A program made the translations under genes and the position numbers. Below are positions 52,202-61,747 of a stretch of DNA of 64,000 bases, one piece after another. The notes beneath the pieces are model-generated. The model saw only the letters and a program-made list of their open reading frames with translations, was not told the DNA's origin and did no database searches. Every line of letters begins with the position of its first letter. The stretch's first letter is position 1. Source of the DNA: Flavobacterium sp. Sd200 (GTDB lineage: Bacteria; Bacteroidota; Bacteroidia; Flavobacteriales; Flavobacteriaceae); NCBI RefSeq assembly GCF_009826935.1, contig NZ_WUMN01000003.1, forward strand, positions 62,001-126,000, written 5' to 3'.

Positions 52202-53152
52202 ATGAAAATAAAATATATAATGCCTTGTTTAGGTATGCTTGCGCTTATTTCGCTTAGTACTGTTACAATATCGTGCAGCGGATCTGACGATGATAAAACA
52301 CAGCAGCCAACGGTTAATTTAGCGCTTACGGCTTTTAGCCCCGCGACCGGTGTGGCCGGCAGTAATATAGAGATTACAGGCACAGGATTTGGAGACGACC
52401 AAAGCAAAGTAACCGTTAAGTTTAATAACGTTGTGGCTGCAAACATTGTTTATTTTTCTGCCACCCGTATTATTGTTGAAGCACCAGCTGCTGCAACAGG
52501 AACCATATCGGTAATTGTGGGAGACAAAACGCAAAGTTTTACTAACAATTTTACGTATGTAAACGAGATAGACGTTACTGCTAAAATACTCAATCCAAGT
52601 TTTGAAGAAAATATAGATGCGTTGCCCGCATCGTGGTATGTGAGCCATACAGGAATGGCGTGGCAAACCGTTAATACAGATGGTGATGCTACAAAAACCG
52701 GAGCCAACATTACAGGTATTTGGCATCCGGGCATACCCGACTATCAGTTATCGCAATCTATAGACGGGTTAGACAATGGCAGGTATCGTGTAACGTGCAA
52801 CCTGTTTGTGGGTGCAAATGCGGTGGGGTCGCGTTTAACAACGCAAAGGCTTTTTGCCGCAAACAAATCAACACTGTTCGGGGCACAGTCTAACTATTCC
52901 GGAGCCAACCTTGCCATATTAGAGTCGTTGGGCGAGCAGGTTTCTTTTGCAGGCTTGACACAAACCGTATCAGATACTGGGCCTTTTGTAGAAGTTGTAG
53001 TTACTGATGTTGAGGTTACCAATGGCTCGTTAACTTTTGGAATACGCACTAATGGTACAGGCAACGCAGCCGGATTTAATTTTTCGGCAATGCAGCCGGG
53101 CAGTGGCTGGTTTAAAGTAGATAACTTTCACCTGTACTATTTAGGAAGATAA
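52202..53152 (+). CDS. IPT/TIG-domain surface lipoprotein of the arabinan PUL
   Basis: This 316-residue protein has a lipobox near VTISC. An IPT/TIG domain follows at about residues 38-120 (LTAFSPATGVAGSNIEITGTGFGDDQSKVTVKFNNVVA). The C-terminal ~190 residues (NPSFEENIDALPASWYVSHTGMAW ... GWFKVDNFHLYYLGR) are a carbohydrate-binding-like beta-sandwich. This has the domain plan of surface glycan-binding proteins encoded next to SusCD. No catalytic motif. Binding of arabinan is inferred from the locus. Confidence 0.8.
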   Translation: MKIKYIMPCLGMLALISLSTVTISCSGSDDDKTQQPTVNLALTAFSPATGVAGSNIEITGTGFGDDQSKVTVKFNNVVAANIVYFSATRIIVEAPAAATGTISVIVGDKTQSFTNNFTYVNEIDVTAKILNPSFEENIDALPASWYVSHTGMAWQTVNTDGDATKTGANITGIWHPGIPDYQLSQSIDGLDNGRYRVTCNLFVGANAVGSRLTTQRLFAANKSTLFGAQSNYSGANLAILESLGEQVSFAGLTQTVSDTGPFVEVVVTDVEVTNGSLTFGIRTNGTGNAAGFNFSAMQPGSGWFKVDNFHLYYLGR

Positions 53153-53191
53153 ATTGCAATTAATTGGGTTAGTCCGGGGTTTTTACTTTTT

Positions 53192-53229
53192 GTTTATGGC
53201 AGCACTGTAATGGTAGTGCTGCTGTAAAC
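53192..53229 (+). other. Hairpin between the IPT protein and GH127 genes
   Basis: GCAGCACT (53199-53206) pairs with AGTGCTGC (53215-53222), and the stem extends with GTTTA/TAAAC. The downstream side is A-rich rather than T-rich, so it is not a typical plus-strand terminator. It may stabilise the upstream mRNA. Confidence 0.5.
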
Positions 53230-53300
53230 AAAAAACATTTAAAGCCTTTTATACTGAAACCATTTGCCACTAAAGTGGCGCAAGAATAAATAAAAGAAGA

Positions 53301-55271
53301 ATGAAAAAACTAAAAAAAACAGGCCTGCTGTTATTTAGCCTTGTGGCAACCGCAGGTTTTGCTCAGTCTAAAGATGTAAAAGTGCCCGAAAAGGCCATTG
53401 GCTACCCCATACAGGCCGTGCCTATTGCCGATGTAAAGGTTACCGATAATTTTTGGCTGCCAATTATTAAAAGGGTTCAGGAAAAAACAATAGAGTATGC
53501 CATACAAAAATGTACTGAAGAAGGCCGCTTTGATAACTTTTTAGTTGCCGGTGGGGTAAAAAAAGGAGAGACCAGAGGCCAGATGCCTTTTGATGACAGC
53601 GACGTTTATAAAATTATTGAAGGCGCTTCTAACTCACTCATCAGTTCGCCTGATCCTAAGCTTGAGGTATTGCTGGATTCGCTTATAGGCATCATAAAAA
53701 TAGGTCAGGAAAAAGATGGTTACCTAACCACCTGGCGTACCATAAACCCTGCAAAGCCGCCTGCCAAATGGGTTAAGGTAGAAAAAGGTGTGCGTTGGGA
53801 ATATATGAATATGAGCCACGAAGAGTACAATGCGGGTCACATGTATGAGGCAGCAGCCGTGCACTTTAAGGCTACAGGCAAGCGTAACTTTTTAGACATT
53901 GCCCTAAAAAATGCCGACCTGTTTGTAAAAACTTTTGGCGAGGGCAACGATAAAATATTAGCTGTTCCTGGCCACCAGATCATTGAAACGGGGCTTATAA
54001 AACTGTATGAGATTACTGGTAAGGAAGACTATCTAAAGCTTGCCAAATTCTTTTTAGACCATAGGGGAGACCCTGCCAAAAAAGAAAATTACGGCGAATA
54101 TTCTCAGGATCATAAGCACGTAACCGATCAGGATGAGGTAGTAGGGCATGCCGTTCGTGCAGTGTACATGTATGCAGGCATGACCGATATTGCTGCCATA
54201 TATAAAGATAAAAGCTATCGTGAGGCTGTAGACAAGCTTTGGGATAATATGGTAGAGAAAAAAATATATGTAACCGGAGGCATTGGTGCCAAACACGAAG
54301 GCGAAGCTTTTGGTGCAAACTACGAATTGCCTAACCTTTCAGCCTATAACGAAACCTGTGCCGCTATTGGCAGTGTTTACTGGAACAACCGTCTTTTTAA
54401 CCTGACCGGAAATGTAAAATATAACGATTTGCTGGAACGCACCATGTATAACGCTGTTATATCGGGTATGTCTTTAAAGGGCACAGAGTTTTTCTATCCT
54501 AACCCTATGGAGAGCGATGGGGTATATAAATTTAATATGGGGGCGTGCACCCGTTCGGCATGGTTTGACTGTTCCTGCTGTCCTACAAACCTTATACGTT
54601 TTATTCCGGCAATACCGGGGCTTATTTATGCTCAGGAAAACCAAACATTGTTCGTTAATCTATACATGAGCAATACGGCAAATGTAAACCTTAACGGCAC
54701 TGCCATGAAAGTGGCTCAGGAAACCAATTACCCATGGGACGGAAAAGTAAAACTAACCGTTAGCCCTCAAAAAGCGGGTACTTTTACTGTAAAAATGCGT
54801 GTTCCTGGCTGGGCAAGAAACGAGGTTATGCCGGGTGGTTTATATAATTATGTAACAAAATCTTCGGCAGTGCCAACGCTTAGCATTAACGGAAAAATGC
54901 AGGATGCTAAAATTGCAGACGGTTATTTCATCCTAAACCGCAAATGGAAAAAAGGCGATGTAGTTGAGGTTAACTTCCCGATGGAAATTAGAGAAGTGGT
55001 GGCAAGCGAGAAAATTGCCGAAGACCAAAACAAGGTTTCTTTAGAATATGGCCCGCTTGTATATACTGTAGAAGAGGCAGACAACGCTAATGTAGATGCT
55101 ATTGCAGTAAGCAGCAAAACATCTTTGACAACCAAAGCGCAACCTAATCTTTTAAACGGCATCTATACTATAGAAGGAACAACCGGAACAGCAAAATTTA
55201 CTGCCATACCGTATTATACCTGGAGCAACAGGGGAATTGGCAAAATGAAGGTATGGATACCTAAAAAATAA
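53301..55271 (+). CDS. GH127 beta-L-arabinofuranosidase
   Basis: This 656-residue protein has a signal peptide (LLLFSLVATAGFAQ). It has the (alpha/alpha)6 barrel of the DUF1680/GH127 family. The residues expected for the zinc-thiolate site are present with the spacing of the Bifidobacterium enzyme HypBA1: Glu351 and Cys353 in NETCAAIGS, Cys426 and Cys427 in FDCSCCPTN, and acid Glu335 in EGEAFG. It releases beta-linked L-arabinofuranose. This linkage occurs on hydroxyproline-rich glycoproteins and some pectin side chains. It ends the PUL, with a terminator at 55367-55405. Confidence 0.92.
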   Translation: MKKLKKTGLLLFSLVATAGFAQSKDVKVPEKAIGYPIQAVPIADVKVTDNFWLPIIKRVQEKTIEYAIQKCTEEGRFDNFLVAGGVKKGETRGQMPFDDSDVYKIIEGASNSLISSPDPKLEVLLDSLIGIIKIGQEKDGYLTTWRTINPAKPPAKWVKVEKGVRWEYMNMSHEEYNAGHMYEAAAVHFKATGKRNFLDIALKNADLFVKTFGEGNDKILAVPGHQIIETGLIKLYEITGKEDYLKLAKFFLDHRGDPAKKENYGEYSQDHKHVTDQDEVVGHAVRAVYMYAGMTDIAAIYKDKSYREAVDKLWDNMVEKKIYVTGGIGAKHEGEAFGANYELPNLSAYNETCAAIGSVYWNNRLFNLTGNVKYNDLLERTMYNAVISGMSLKGTEFFYPNPMESDGVYKFNMGACTRSAWFDCSCCPTNLIRFIPAIPGLIYAQENQTLFVNLYMSNTANVNLNGTAMKVAQETNYPWDGKVKLTVSPQKAGTFTVKMRVPGWARNEVMPGGLYNYVTKSSAVPTLSINGKMQDAKIADGYFILNRKWKKGDVVEVNFPMEIREVVASEKIAEDQNKVSLEYGPLVYTVEEADNANVDAIAVSSKTSLTTKAQPNLLNGIYTIEGTTGTAKFTAIPYYTWSNRGIGKMKVWIPKK

Positions 55272-55291
55272 AGCTATAAAGCTATAAAGCT
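55268..55291 (+). repeat. Short tandem repeat AAAGCTAT x3
   Basis: Three 8-bp units (the last one imperfect) immediately after the GH127 stop codon. No function seen. Confidence 0.6.
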
Positions 55292-55366
55292 CACAATAAA
55301 TTTAAAATCATTAAAAACCTTTTGCCTATGAAACATTAAAATTTGGTTAGTACTTTTTACACACAA

Positions 55367-55405
55367 AAAACCTGTCTGTTTTGGTTAGCAGACAGGTTAT
55401 TTTTT
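55367..55405 (+). terminator. Bidirectional terminator between the PUL and the patatin gene
   Basis: AACCTGTCTG / CAGACAGGTT form a perfect 10-bp stem, with A-run on the left and T-run on the right. It lies between convergent genes and can serve both. Confidence 0.9.
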
Positions 55406-55421
55406 GCCTGTATTTTAAATC

Positions 55422-57668
55422 TTATATACTGAGTATATAACCTATATTAAAGTAAGGCAACAATTTGTTATTAATATCGCTGTACATAAGACTGGCTTCT
55501 ACAGGGCCTAAAAAAGTGCGGTATGCTCCCGTTAACGAAAATCCGATGCCATTAGACTCGCCATGCATGCGATAGTTGCTCTTTATAAAATCATAATACA
55601 GGCCGTTTACTTTAGCTATAACATATAAGTTTTCGGCAAGACAATGCTGGTATCCTATTTTTGCGCTGATTACGCTCGACGAGAATATCGATGCCTCCTG
55701 CAAGCCTGCAAAAGTAACCTGGTTTCTCACGGTGTTGCTCAGGCCTCCAATCATAAAATCGTTCATGAGTATTTGCCTGTAATTGAAGTTTAGCCCCGAT
55801 TGTACCTGAAACAAAAATGCATGTTTTTGTATTGGTATGTACTGGTCTAAAGCTATTTTAAACTGTGTAAAAGGTTTGGTGCTGAAAAAAGGAGAATCTT
55901 CGGTAGCAATAATTGCATCGGCCATATAAATATCAAAGTCAGGCCTCTGGTTGTATACGACACCTCCTTTAACATATATCCGCCTTCCACGGTTAGGGTA
56001 AAGAGGCGTGTTTAAAGAATTGTGCTGAAGCAGCAGGTAGGTATTTAAATACATGGTGCTGCCTTTTGCCTGTACGTCAGAAGCTATTTTGGGGCTGTAA
56101 GATACATTGCCCAAAGTGCTGCCAACACCCAAGGTCCAGTTATTGCTGGTATGCCAAAGCAACTCGAAATCACAGTTTTGGCTGGCCTGATTATAAAAGC
56201 CCGATTCGTTATAATCTTTGTTGTAGGTAGTAAGGTCGATTATTTCAAAATTGGTTTCGGCAAAAAGCATCAGCTTTTTTCTTTTATTAAAATAATACAT
56301 TATAGAGGCTTTTCCCCGAGGGTTTGGTCCTATGGAAAACATTAGTGTTGCAGACGAGAAAGGGTTTAAAAAGCCTTTTTGTTCCAGCCCTGTCTTTAAT
56401 CCAAAACCTGTTGCCGAATTATAGTTTAATCCAAAACGGGCAATGGTTGTGGGCGGCTTTTCTACATCAAAAATAATTTTTGCTGTGCCCGGCCTGCCCG
56501 GCACGAGCCTGTGGTTTATTTTGCTGTAAATGCGCAGCGAAAAGGCTTTGCGTATAGCTTCTGTAAGTTCTTCGGCAGTATATTCGGTATCGTGCTTAAA
56601 GCTAACGAGGTCTAAAAAAAACGGAATCTCTAAGGCAGGGATTCCATGCACTTCGGCTTCCGATATAATGACCGAACTGTGTTTTTTTAGGTAAGGCACC
56701 ACTTTTTGAGGGCCATATATGCCGTCGAGCGAGTCTTTTAGTCTTTTTAAGATGGGGTATATTTCTTTGGCACGTTGCAGCCCTATCTTCATGATCTCTT
56801 CTGAAGCCGAAAAGCTGCCTGTACTGTAGCCATCCAAAGGATAGTCTACATAAATATCTGCCAGCTTTTTTTGTTCTTCAAGGTCGGTAACGGCATTATA
56901 AAAAGGAAGCCTTCCAATAATATCTAAAGGCGATTTTACCTCGTCTATACCGGCCAGCCTGCCCGAAACATCGCTGCCTATAACTATGTTGGCACCCATC
57001 TGCTTTACGTTAGAAACAGGAAAGTTTCTTGCCACACCGCCATCTACAAGCACTTTGCCGTCTATTTCTACCGGGGTAAAAACAGAGGGAATTGCCATAC
57101 TGGCACGAATGGCACTAACAATATCGCCTTTTTTTAACACAACGATCTTTCCGGTGCCCAGATCGGTGGCAATGCATTGAAAGCCCCTGTGGTATTTGCT
57201 AAAATCGGTTATTTCATAATACGGGAAGAAAATTTCGGACAGTTTAAGCCAAAGCTCATTAGAGTCTATAATACCACGTTTTAATGCAATTTTACCTCGG
57301 TTTAGGGGCAGTTCTATATAGTGGCCGTAATCTTCTTTTTCTTTTAAGGAATAAGAGCTTCTTGGGGCTGCGTTAGAGAGCAGGTCGTTCCATTTTAAGG
57401 TTTTGGATATTTCGGCAATTTCGTTACCCGTATAACCCGCGGCATAAAGTCCGCCTACAATAGAGCCCACGCTTGTTCCGGTAACATAATCTACCTGCAG
57501 GCCCACCGAATCGATTGCTTTTAGCAGTCCCAAATGCGCAATACCTTTAGCCCCGCCACCGCTAAGTGTAAGCCCTATTTTTGGGCGCTGTTTTTTTTGG
57601 GCAACAGCCGTTTGCAGGCAAAGCAAACACAGGATAATTGAGGTAGTTATCTTAAAAACCTTGAGCAT
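55422..57668 (-). CDS. Patatin-like phospholipase with POTRA and outer-membrane barrel
   Basis: This 748-residue protein has a signal peptide ending at QTAVAQ. The patatin domain has oxyanion loop SGGGAKG (36-42), nucleophile Ser66 in GTSVG and catalytic Asp in DGGVARNFP (about 207). A POTRA-like segment covers about residues 310-385 (ISEAEVHGIPALEIPFFL). The C-terminal ~350 residues are beta-strands of a 16-stranded BamA/Omp85-like barrel (NRGRRIYVKGGVVY, MIGGLSNTVRNQ) ending in LPYFNIGYILSI. This is the plan of type Vd autotransporters such as PlpD. The lipase would be exposed or delivered outside the cell. Cleavage of the passenger cannot be read. Confidence 0.88.
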   Translation of the reverse strand: MLKVFKITTSIILCLLCLQTAVAQKKQRPKIGLTLSGGGAKGIAHLGLLKAIDSVGLQVDYVTGTSVGSIVGGLYAAGYTGNEIAEISKTLKWNDLLSNAAPRSSYSLKEKEDYGHYIELPLNRGKIALKRGIIDSNELWLKLSEIFFPYYEITDFSKYHRGFQCIATDLGTGKIVVLKKGDIVSAIRASMAIPSVFTPVEIDGKVLVDGGVARNFPVSNVKQMGANIVIGSDVSGRLAGIDEVKSPLDIIGRLPFYNAVTDLEEQKKLADIYVDYPLDGYSTGSFSASEEIMKIGLQRAKEIYPILKRLKDSLDGIYGPQKVVPYLKKHSSVIISEAEVHGIPALEIPFFLDLVSFKHDTEYTAEELTEAIRKAFSLRIYSKINHRLVPGRPGTAKIIFDVEKPPTTIARFGLNYNSATGFGLKTGLEQKGFLNPFSSATLMFSIGPNPRGKASIMYYFNKRKKLMLFAETNFEIIDLTTYNKDYNESGFYNQASQNCDFELLWHTSNNWTLGVGSTLGNVSYSPKIASDVQAKGSTMYLNTYLLLQHNSLNTPLYPNRGRRIYVKGGVVYNQRPDFDIYMADAIIATEDSPFFSTKPFTQFKIALDQYIPIQKHAFLFQVQSGLNFNYRQILMNDFMIGGLSNTVRNQVTFAGLQEASIFSSSVISAKIGYQHCLAENLYVIAKVNGLYYDFIKSNYRMHGESNGIGFSLTGAYRTFLGPVEASLMYSDINNKLLPYFNIGYILSI

Positions 57669-57782
57669 TTTTATCTTTTTGTACGTAAAGTTAAAAAGAT
57701 AAAGGGTTTATGCAACGGAGGTATTTCTTTTAACGGTATTTTAGGTTTTTGTACTAATTTACGGTTTAAAAATACTCTTATT

Positions 57783-58337
57783 TCAGGAGGGTAAATTGAC
57801 GTCAGTAATAGGGGAAGGTTCATAATATTCAGGCTCATCTACAGGCTCAACCTCCTGTTTTTCCATGATCTCACTAAGCAGTTCTCCGGCACGTTCAATG
57901 GTTTGTTTTATAATATCTGGTGCCAGCCCTTCAAAAACCTCACGGTGCGATATGTATTTGTCCTCAGGTAGTTTTATGTGAATAAACATAGTGCCAACAG
58001 GCTTGTCGTCGGTTTCGCTGCCACCTTCGGTGGTTAGCCCTGTAACGGCAACGGCAATATCACATTTAAAGAATTTTATAAGCCTTTCGGCAAGTAACCG
58101 TGTTACCTCTGCCGATTCGGGTGTAAACGATTTTATTATCTCTTCCGGAATATCAAAAAGTTCCTGTTTGGTGCACGCATCATAGCATACAATGCCGCCC
58201 AGCAGTATCTGCCCGGAAAAAGGTGTAAGTGCAAACTCTGATGCCAGCCGCCCCGATGTGGCACTTTCTACAAATGCTATTTTAAGATTCCTCTCGGCAA
58301 TGCGCCTGCTGCACAATGTAATATTTTCTGAAACCAT
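57783..58337 (-). CDS. CinA-C/PncC-type nicotinamide-nucleotide amidase
   Basis: This 184-residue cytosolic protein has the CinA C-terminal amidase fold. VESATSGRLASEFALTPFSG replaces the usual ESCTGG motif, with Ser as probable nucleophile. YDACTKQELFDIPEE carries the Lys, and GLTTEGGSETDDKPVGTMFIHI is the family GPGG-like region. It deamidates nicotinamide mononucleotide in NAD recycling. The last ~20 residues (VEPVDEPEYYEPSPITDVNLPS) are an acidic extension. The nucleophile motif differs from the consensus, so activity is less certain than family membership. Confidence 0.82.
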   Translation of the reverse strand: MVSENITLCSRRIAERNLKIAFVESATSGRLASEFALTPFSGQILLGGIVCYDACTKQELFDIPEEIIKSFTPESAEVTRLLAERLIKFFKCDIAVAVTGLTTEGGSETDDKPVGTMFIHIKLPEDKYISHREVFEGLAPDIIKQTIERAGELLSEIMEKQEVEPVDEPEYYEPSPITDVNLPS

Positions 58338-58592
58338 GGTCTATACGGTTTGGTTAAGAAAAGCCATTCTATAAAGATAGGCAGCATTGCAATGGCAGGG
58401 GAGTATATTAACGCTTGATTAACTGCTTTATGGGTTTTTAAGACGCTTTTAACCTTGGTTAGGGTATGTTATGCCAGTTTTATATATACTTAATTAGCGA
58501 TTATTATATCGTTTTTTCTTTACAGATAAATTGTAATTCACTAAATTCGCAGGAATAATATTTCTAAAACAAATAAAAAGTAATAATATATC

Positions 58593-59876
58593 ATGTCAAA
58601 TATTGCAATATTAGAGATTGATGGCAAAAAATATGAGTTTCCTCTTATTACCGGAACTGAGAATGAAGTAGCTATCGATATCGACAAACTGCGCAGTGAG
58701 ACCGGCGCGGTTACTCTTGATCCTGGATTTAAGAACTCAGGTTCGTGCAAAAGCGAAATAACATTTCTTGACGGCGAAGAGGGCATCCTGCGCTACAGGG
58801 GTTATTCGATAGAGCAGCTTGCAGAAAAATCCAACTTTCTTGAAGTATCATACCTGCTGATATTTGGCGAACTCCCAACCGAGGAGCAGATTAAAAAATT
58901 TGAGACCGATATAAGGAAATACACCCTTGTAAACGAGGAGATGAAAAACATCATCGACGGTTTTCCTAAAAACGCCCACCCAATGGGCATCCTTGCTTCT
59001 TTAACCAGTGCGCTTACTGCTTTTAACCCTCAGTCGGTTAATGTGGCATCTGAAGAAGATCTTTATGATGCAGTGTGCAAAACAATGGCTAAATTTTTGG
59101 TTATTGCAACCTGGACGTTCCGTAAAAACATGGGCTATCCATTAAACTATTACGACAACACCAAAGGCTATGTAGAAAACTTTATGAGGCTTATGTTCGA
59201 GCTTCCTACAGGGCCTTATGAGCTTAACCCAACAATTATCAATGCGCTTGATAAACTGTTCATACTGCATGCAGACCACGAGCAAAACTGTTCTACATCT
59301 ACAGTAAGAATCGTTGGTTCGTCTCACGCAGGTTTATTTGCTTCTATTTCGGCAGGTGTATCGGCACTTTGGGGCCCGCTTCACGGTGGTGCTAACCAGG
59401 CAGTGCTTGAAATGCTTGAAGAGATACAGGCAAACGGTGGCGATGCCGATAAATATCTTGCCAAAGCAAAAGATAAGAACGATCCGTTCCGTCTTATGGG
59501 CTTTGGTCACAGGGTTTACAAAAACTTCGATCCAAGGGCTAAGATCATTAAAAAAGCTGCAGATGATGTGCTTAATGCACTGGGTGTAGACGATCCGATC
59601 CTTCTAATTGCTAAAAAACTTGAAGAAGCTGCTCTTGAAGACGAATACTTTAAATCACGTAACCTGTATCCTAACGTAGATTTCTATTCAGGAATTATCT
59701 ACAGGGCACTGGGCATCCCTACAGAAATGTTTACTGTATTGTTTGCTATTGGCCGCCTTCCGGGATGGATCGCACAATGGAAAGAAATGCGTGTAAACAA
59801 AGAGCCAATAGGCCGTCCGCGTCAAATTTATACAGGACATGCGCTTAGAGATTTTGCTCCTATTAATGCAAGATAA
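58593..59876 (+). CDS. gltA: Citrate synthase (type II)
   Basis: This 427-residue enzyme condenses oxaloacetate and acetyl-CoA, the first TCA step. Catalytic residues lie in HADHEQNCSTSTVRIVGSSHAG, in GPLHGGANQAVLEML (His) and in GFGHRVYKNFDPRAKII (His and Arg). The length matches hexameric type II enzymes of Gram-negatives. The C-terminal ~20 codons, the terminator and the following bases are repeated 1937 bp downstream, where the residues differ (GRPRQ to GRLRQ, RDF to SVF). That copy is not part of a gene. A -7-like TAAATTCG (58539-58546) lies ahead of the ATG. Confidence 0.96.
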   Translation: MSNIAILEIDGKKYEFPLITGTENEVAIDIDKLRSETGAVTLDPGFKNSGSCKSEITFLDGEEGILRYRGYSIEQLAEKSNFLEVSYLLIFGELPTEEQIKKFETDIRKYTLVNEEMKNIIDGFPKNAHPMGILASLTSALTAFNPQSVNVASEEDLYDAVCKTMAKFLVIATWTFRKNMGYPLNYYDNTKGYVENFMRLMFELPTGPYELNPTIINALDKLFILHADHEQNCSTSTVRIVGSSHAGLFASISAGVSALWGPLHGGANQAVLEMLEEIQANGGDADKYLAKAKDKNDPFRLMGFGHRVYKNFDPRAKIIKKAADDVLNALGVDDPILLIAKKLEEAALEDEYFKSRNLYPNVDFYSGIIYRALGIPTEMFTVLFAIGRLPGWIAQWKEMRVNKEPIGRPRQIYTGHALRDFAPINAR

Positions 59877-59950
59877 TTCTGTCTCAACAGATTAAAATTA
59901 TATATTTGAAGCTCCGCTGATGCGGAGCTTTTTTTATGAAAAAAATACTG
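59811..59950 (+). repeat. gltA 3'-end duplication, copy 1
   Basis: 140 bp matching 61748-61887 at 131 positions with no gaps. It covers the last 21 sense codons and stop of gltA, its terminator (59908-59935) and the start ATGAAAAAAATACTG. Here that start runs into a stop after seven codons (59936-59959), whereas copy 2 continues into a full gene. Confidence 0.95.
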
Positions 59951-60214
59951 CCGGATTAAGATTTGATGTTTTTGAATACTTGTAATAATGGTAGAATGTA
60001 AAATTCAATATTATTAATTCTATCAGCAGGTACGTCATCTTCAATCAGTTATATGTGTTCGCTTTGTGTTACTTAGCTCTTTTTTTGTAATTTGACAAAC
60101 AGAAAATGATGTGTGACACTGTAGTGTAAAATCGAAAGTTTGCACTTCAACTTTCTACCTATGCGCAGCGCCTGGAAATAGTAGTGGTAAGCCTAAAACT
60201 GAACATCCTTACAA
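59877..60214. other. Intergenic region after gltA, between duplication copy 1 and the hydrolase gene
   Basis: 338 bp. Its first part is copy 1 of the duplication with the terminator. The rest (59960-60214) is AT-rich and holds no gene. Nothing else is recognised. Confidence 0.7.
59908..59935 (+). terminator. gltA terminator
   Basis: AGCTCCGC / GCGGAGCT stem with loop TGAT followed by TTTTTTT. A -7-like TATATTTG (59901-59908) overlaps its left edge. The duplicated copy at 61847-61872 has the same stem and a different loop (ACCA). Confidence 0.9.
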
Positions 60215-61747
60215 ATGAAAATAAGCCTATTTATAATCTTAACATTATTCGGAATCAACCTGACTTTTGGACAAACTTCCCTAAAAGAAATTAATCTTAA
60301 GAACGGAAGTCATACCGTTGGTTTTAATCATTACCTGACATCCGACAGTACAAGAACGTACAAAAGAATATTTGATTGGAGCAATACAAGTATTCCAAGA
60401 CCGATTCCTGTTAGTATTTGGTATCCATCCGGTAAAAACAGGAAGAACATTAAACCAATGAATGTTCTTAATTATATGGAGATACTAAAAGATGAAGAAG
60501 AATGGGAGCATTTGCCAAATGCACAAATATTAAATTGGTTTTATTATGCCAATACCTCTGCCAATCAAAATCATTTAAAAGCACAAACTACTGCATACAA
60601 TGGGGTTGAACCTGAAACAGGTAAATTTCCCGTCATCATTTATGCTCCGAGCTATCAGGCTTCATCAATAGAGAATTTTGCACTTTGCGAATATTTGTCC
60701 AGCCACGGCTATATTGTGATTTCGAGTCCAAGTAGGGGAACAGAAAATAGATTTTTGGAAGGTGGCACTGAAAAAGATATGGAAACACAAGCCCGGGATA
60801 TAGAATTTTTAATCAAAGAAATAGCCAAATTTCCCAGTGCAGACATTGAGAATATTGCAACAATGGGATTTAGCTTTGGGGGGCTATCCAATGTTCTTTC
60901 CCAAATGAGAAACAAAAATATAAAAGCCATTGTAAGCCTCGACGGAAGTGTAAAATATAAATACAATACACTGAAGAAATCACCCTTTTTTAATATTAAA
61001 AACGTCGATGTTCCATTTATACATATGGCGCAAAAAAACATACCTGAACAGGTTTTAAAAGAAGACAACATAGACTCAACTTTGAATAGTGATTTTGAAT
61101 TTTATGATAGCCTTATCCACAGCAAAGCATATCAACTAAAATTCCAACATCTTACGCATCCTCATTTTAGCACTTTAGGGGTTCTTTTTCAGGAAAGAGA
61201 TAAAAGACAAGACAAAACCGACGTAGAAATTATGGAATCATACAGATGGGTTTCGGTTTACACATTGAAATTTTTAGATGCTTTTTTAATGAACAAAACA
61301 AATGAACTGACTTTTTTGGAAAACCCACCCGAGCAAAATGGAATTAAAAAGGGACTAATAACTCTGCTACACACAAAGAATCCAAAAAACAGGCCATTTA
61401 CCTTTCAGGATTTTAACGAGTTAGCATCAAAGCAAAATTATGAGAATCTAAAAGAACTATATGATTCGATCCTGAAAAAGGAATCTTCTCTGCAAATAGT
61501 AGAAGAAAATTTTAATAACCTCGGGCTGCAACTTATTTTTAATCCATCAACTTCCCAACAAGGAATAAATATTTTCCTGTTAGCAGTACAGATATACCCA
61601 AATTCATCTAACCTGTTTGATAGTCTTGCAGAGGGATATTTATTTATTAATAATAAAGAAAAGGCTATTGAGAATTTTAAAAAATCTTTAGCATTGAATT
61701 CTCAAAATCAAAATGCCATTGACCGGCTAAAACAACTTCAGGAATAA
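60215..61747 (+). CDS. Exported alpha/beta hydrolase with C-terminal TPR
   Basis: This 510-residue protein has a signal peptide (MKISLFIILTLFGINLTFGQ). The alpha/beta hydrolase core has PVSIWYPS, FPVIIYAPSYQASSIENFALCEYLSSHGYIVI and the nucleophile elbow MGFSFGG (Ser near residue 219). A His region is LTHPHFSTL. This resembles the PAF-acetylhydrolase-like group. Residues ~440-510 are TPR helices (LFDSLAEGYLFINNKEKAIENFKKSLALN). Substrate is unknown. It is AT-rich relative to gltA, and it stands between two direct copies of the gltA 3' end, indicating an insertion. Confidence 0.85.
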   Translation: MKISLFIILTLFGINLTFGQTSLKEINLKNGSHTVGFNHYLTSDSTRTYKRIFDWSNTSIPRPIPVSIWYPSGKNRKNIKPMNVLNYMEILKDEEEWEHLPNAQILNWFYYANTSANQNHLKAQTTAYNGVEPETGKFPVIIYAPSYQASSIENFALCEYLSSHGYIVISSPSRGTENRFLEGGTEKDMETQARDIEFLIKEIAKFPSADIENIATMGFSFGGLSNVLSQMRNKNIKAIVSLDGSVKYKYNTLKKSPFFNIKNVDVPFIHMAQKNIPEQVLKEDNIDSTLNSDFEFYDSLIHSKAYQLKFQHLTHPHFSTLGVLFQERDKRQDKTDVEIMESYRWVSVYTLKFLDAFLMNKTNELTFLENPPEQNGIKKGLITLLHTKNPKNRPFTFQDFNELASKQNYENLKELYDSILKKESSLQIVEENFNNLGLQLIFNPSTSQQGINIFLLAVQIYPNSSNLFDSLAEGYLFINNKEKAIENFKKSLALNSQNQNAIDRLKQLQE

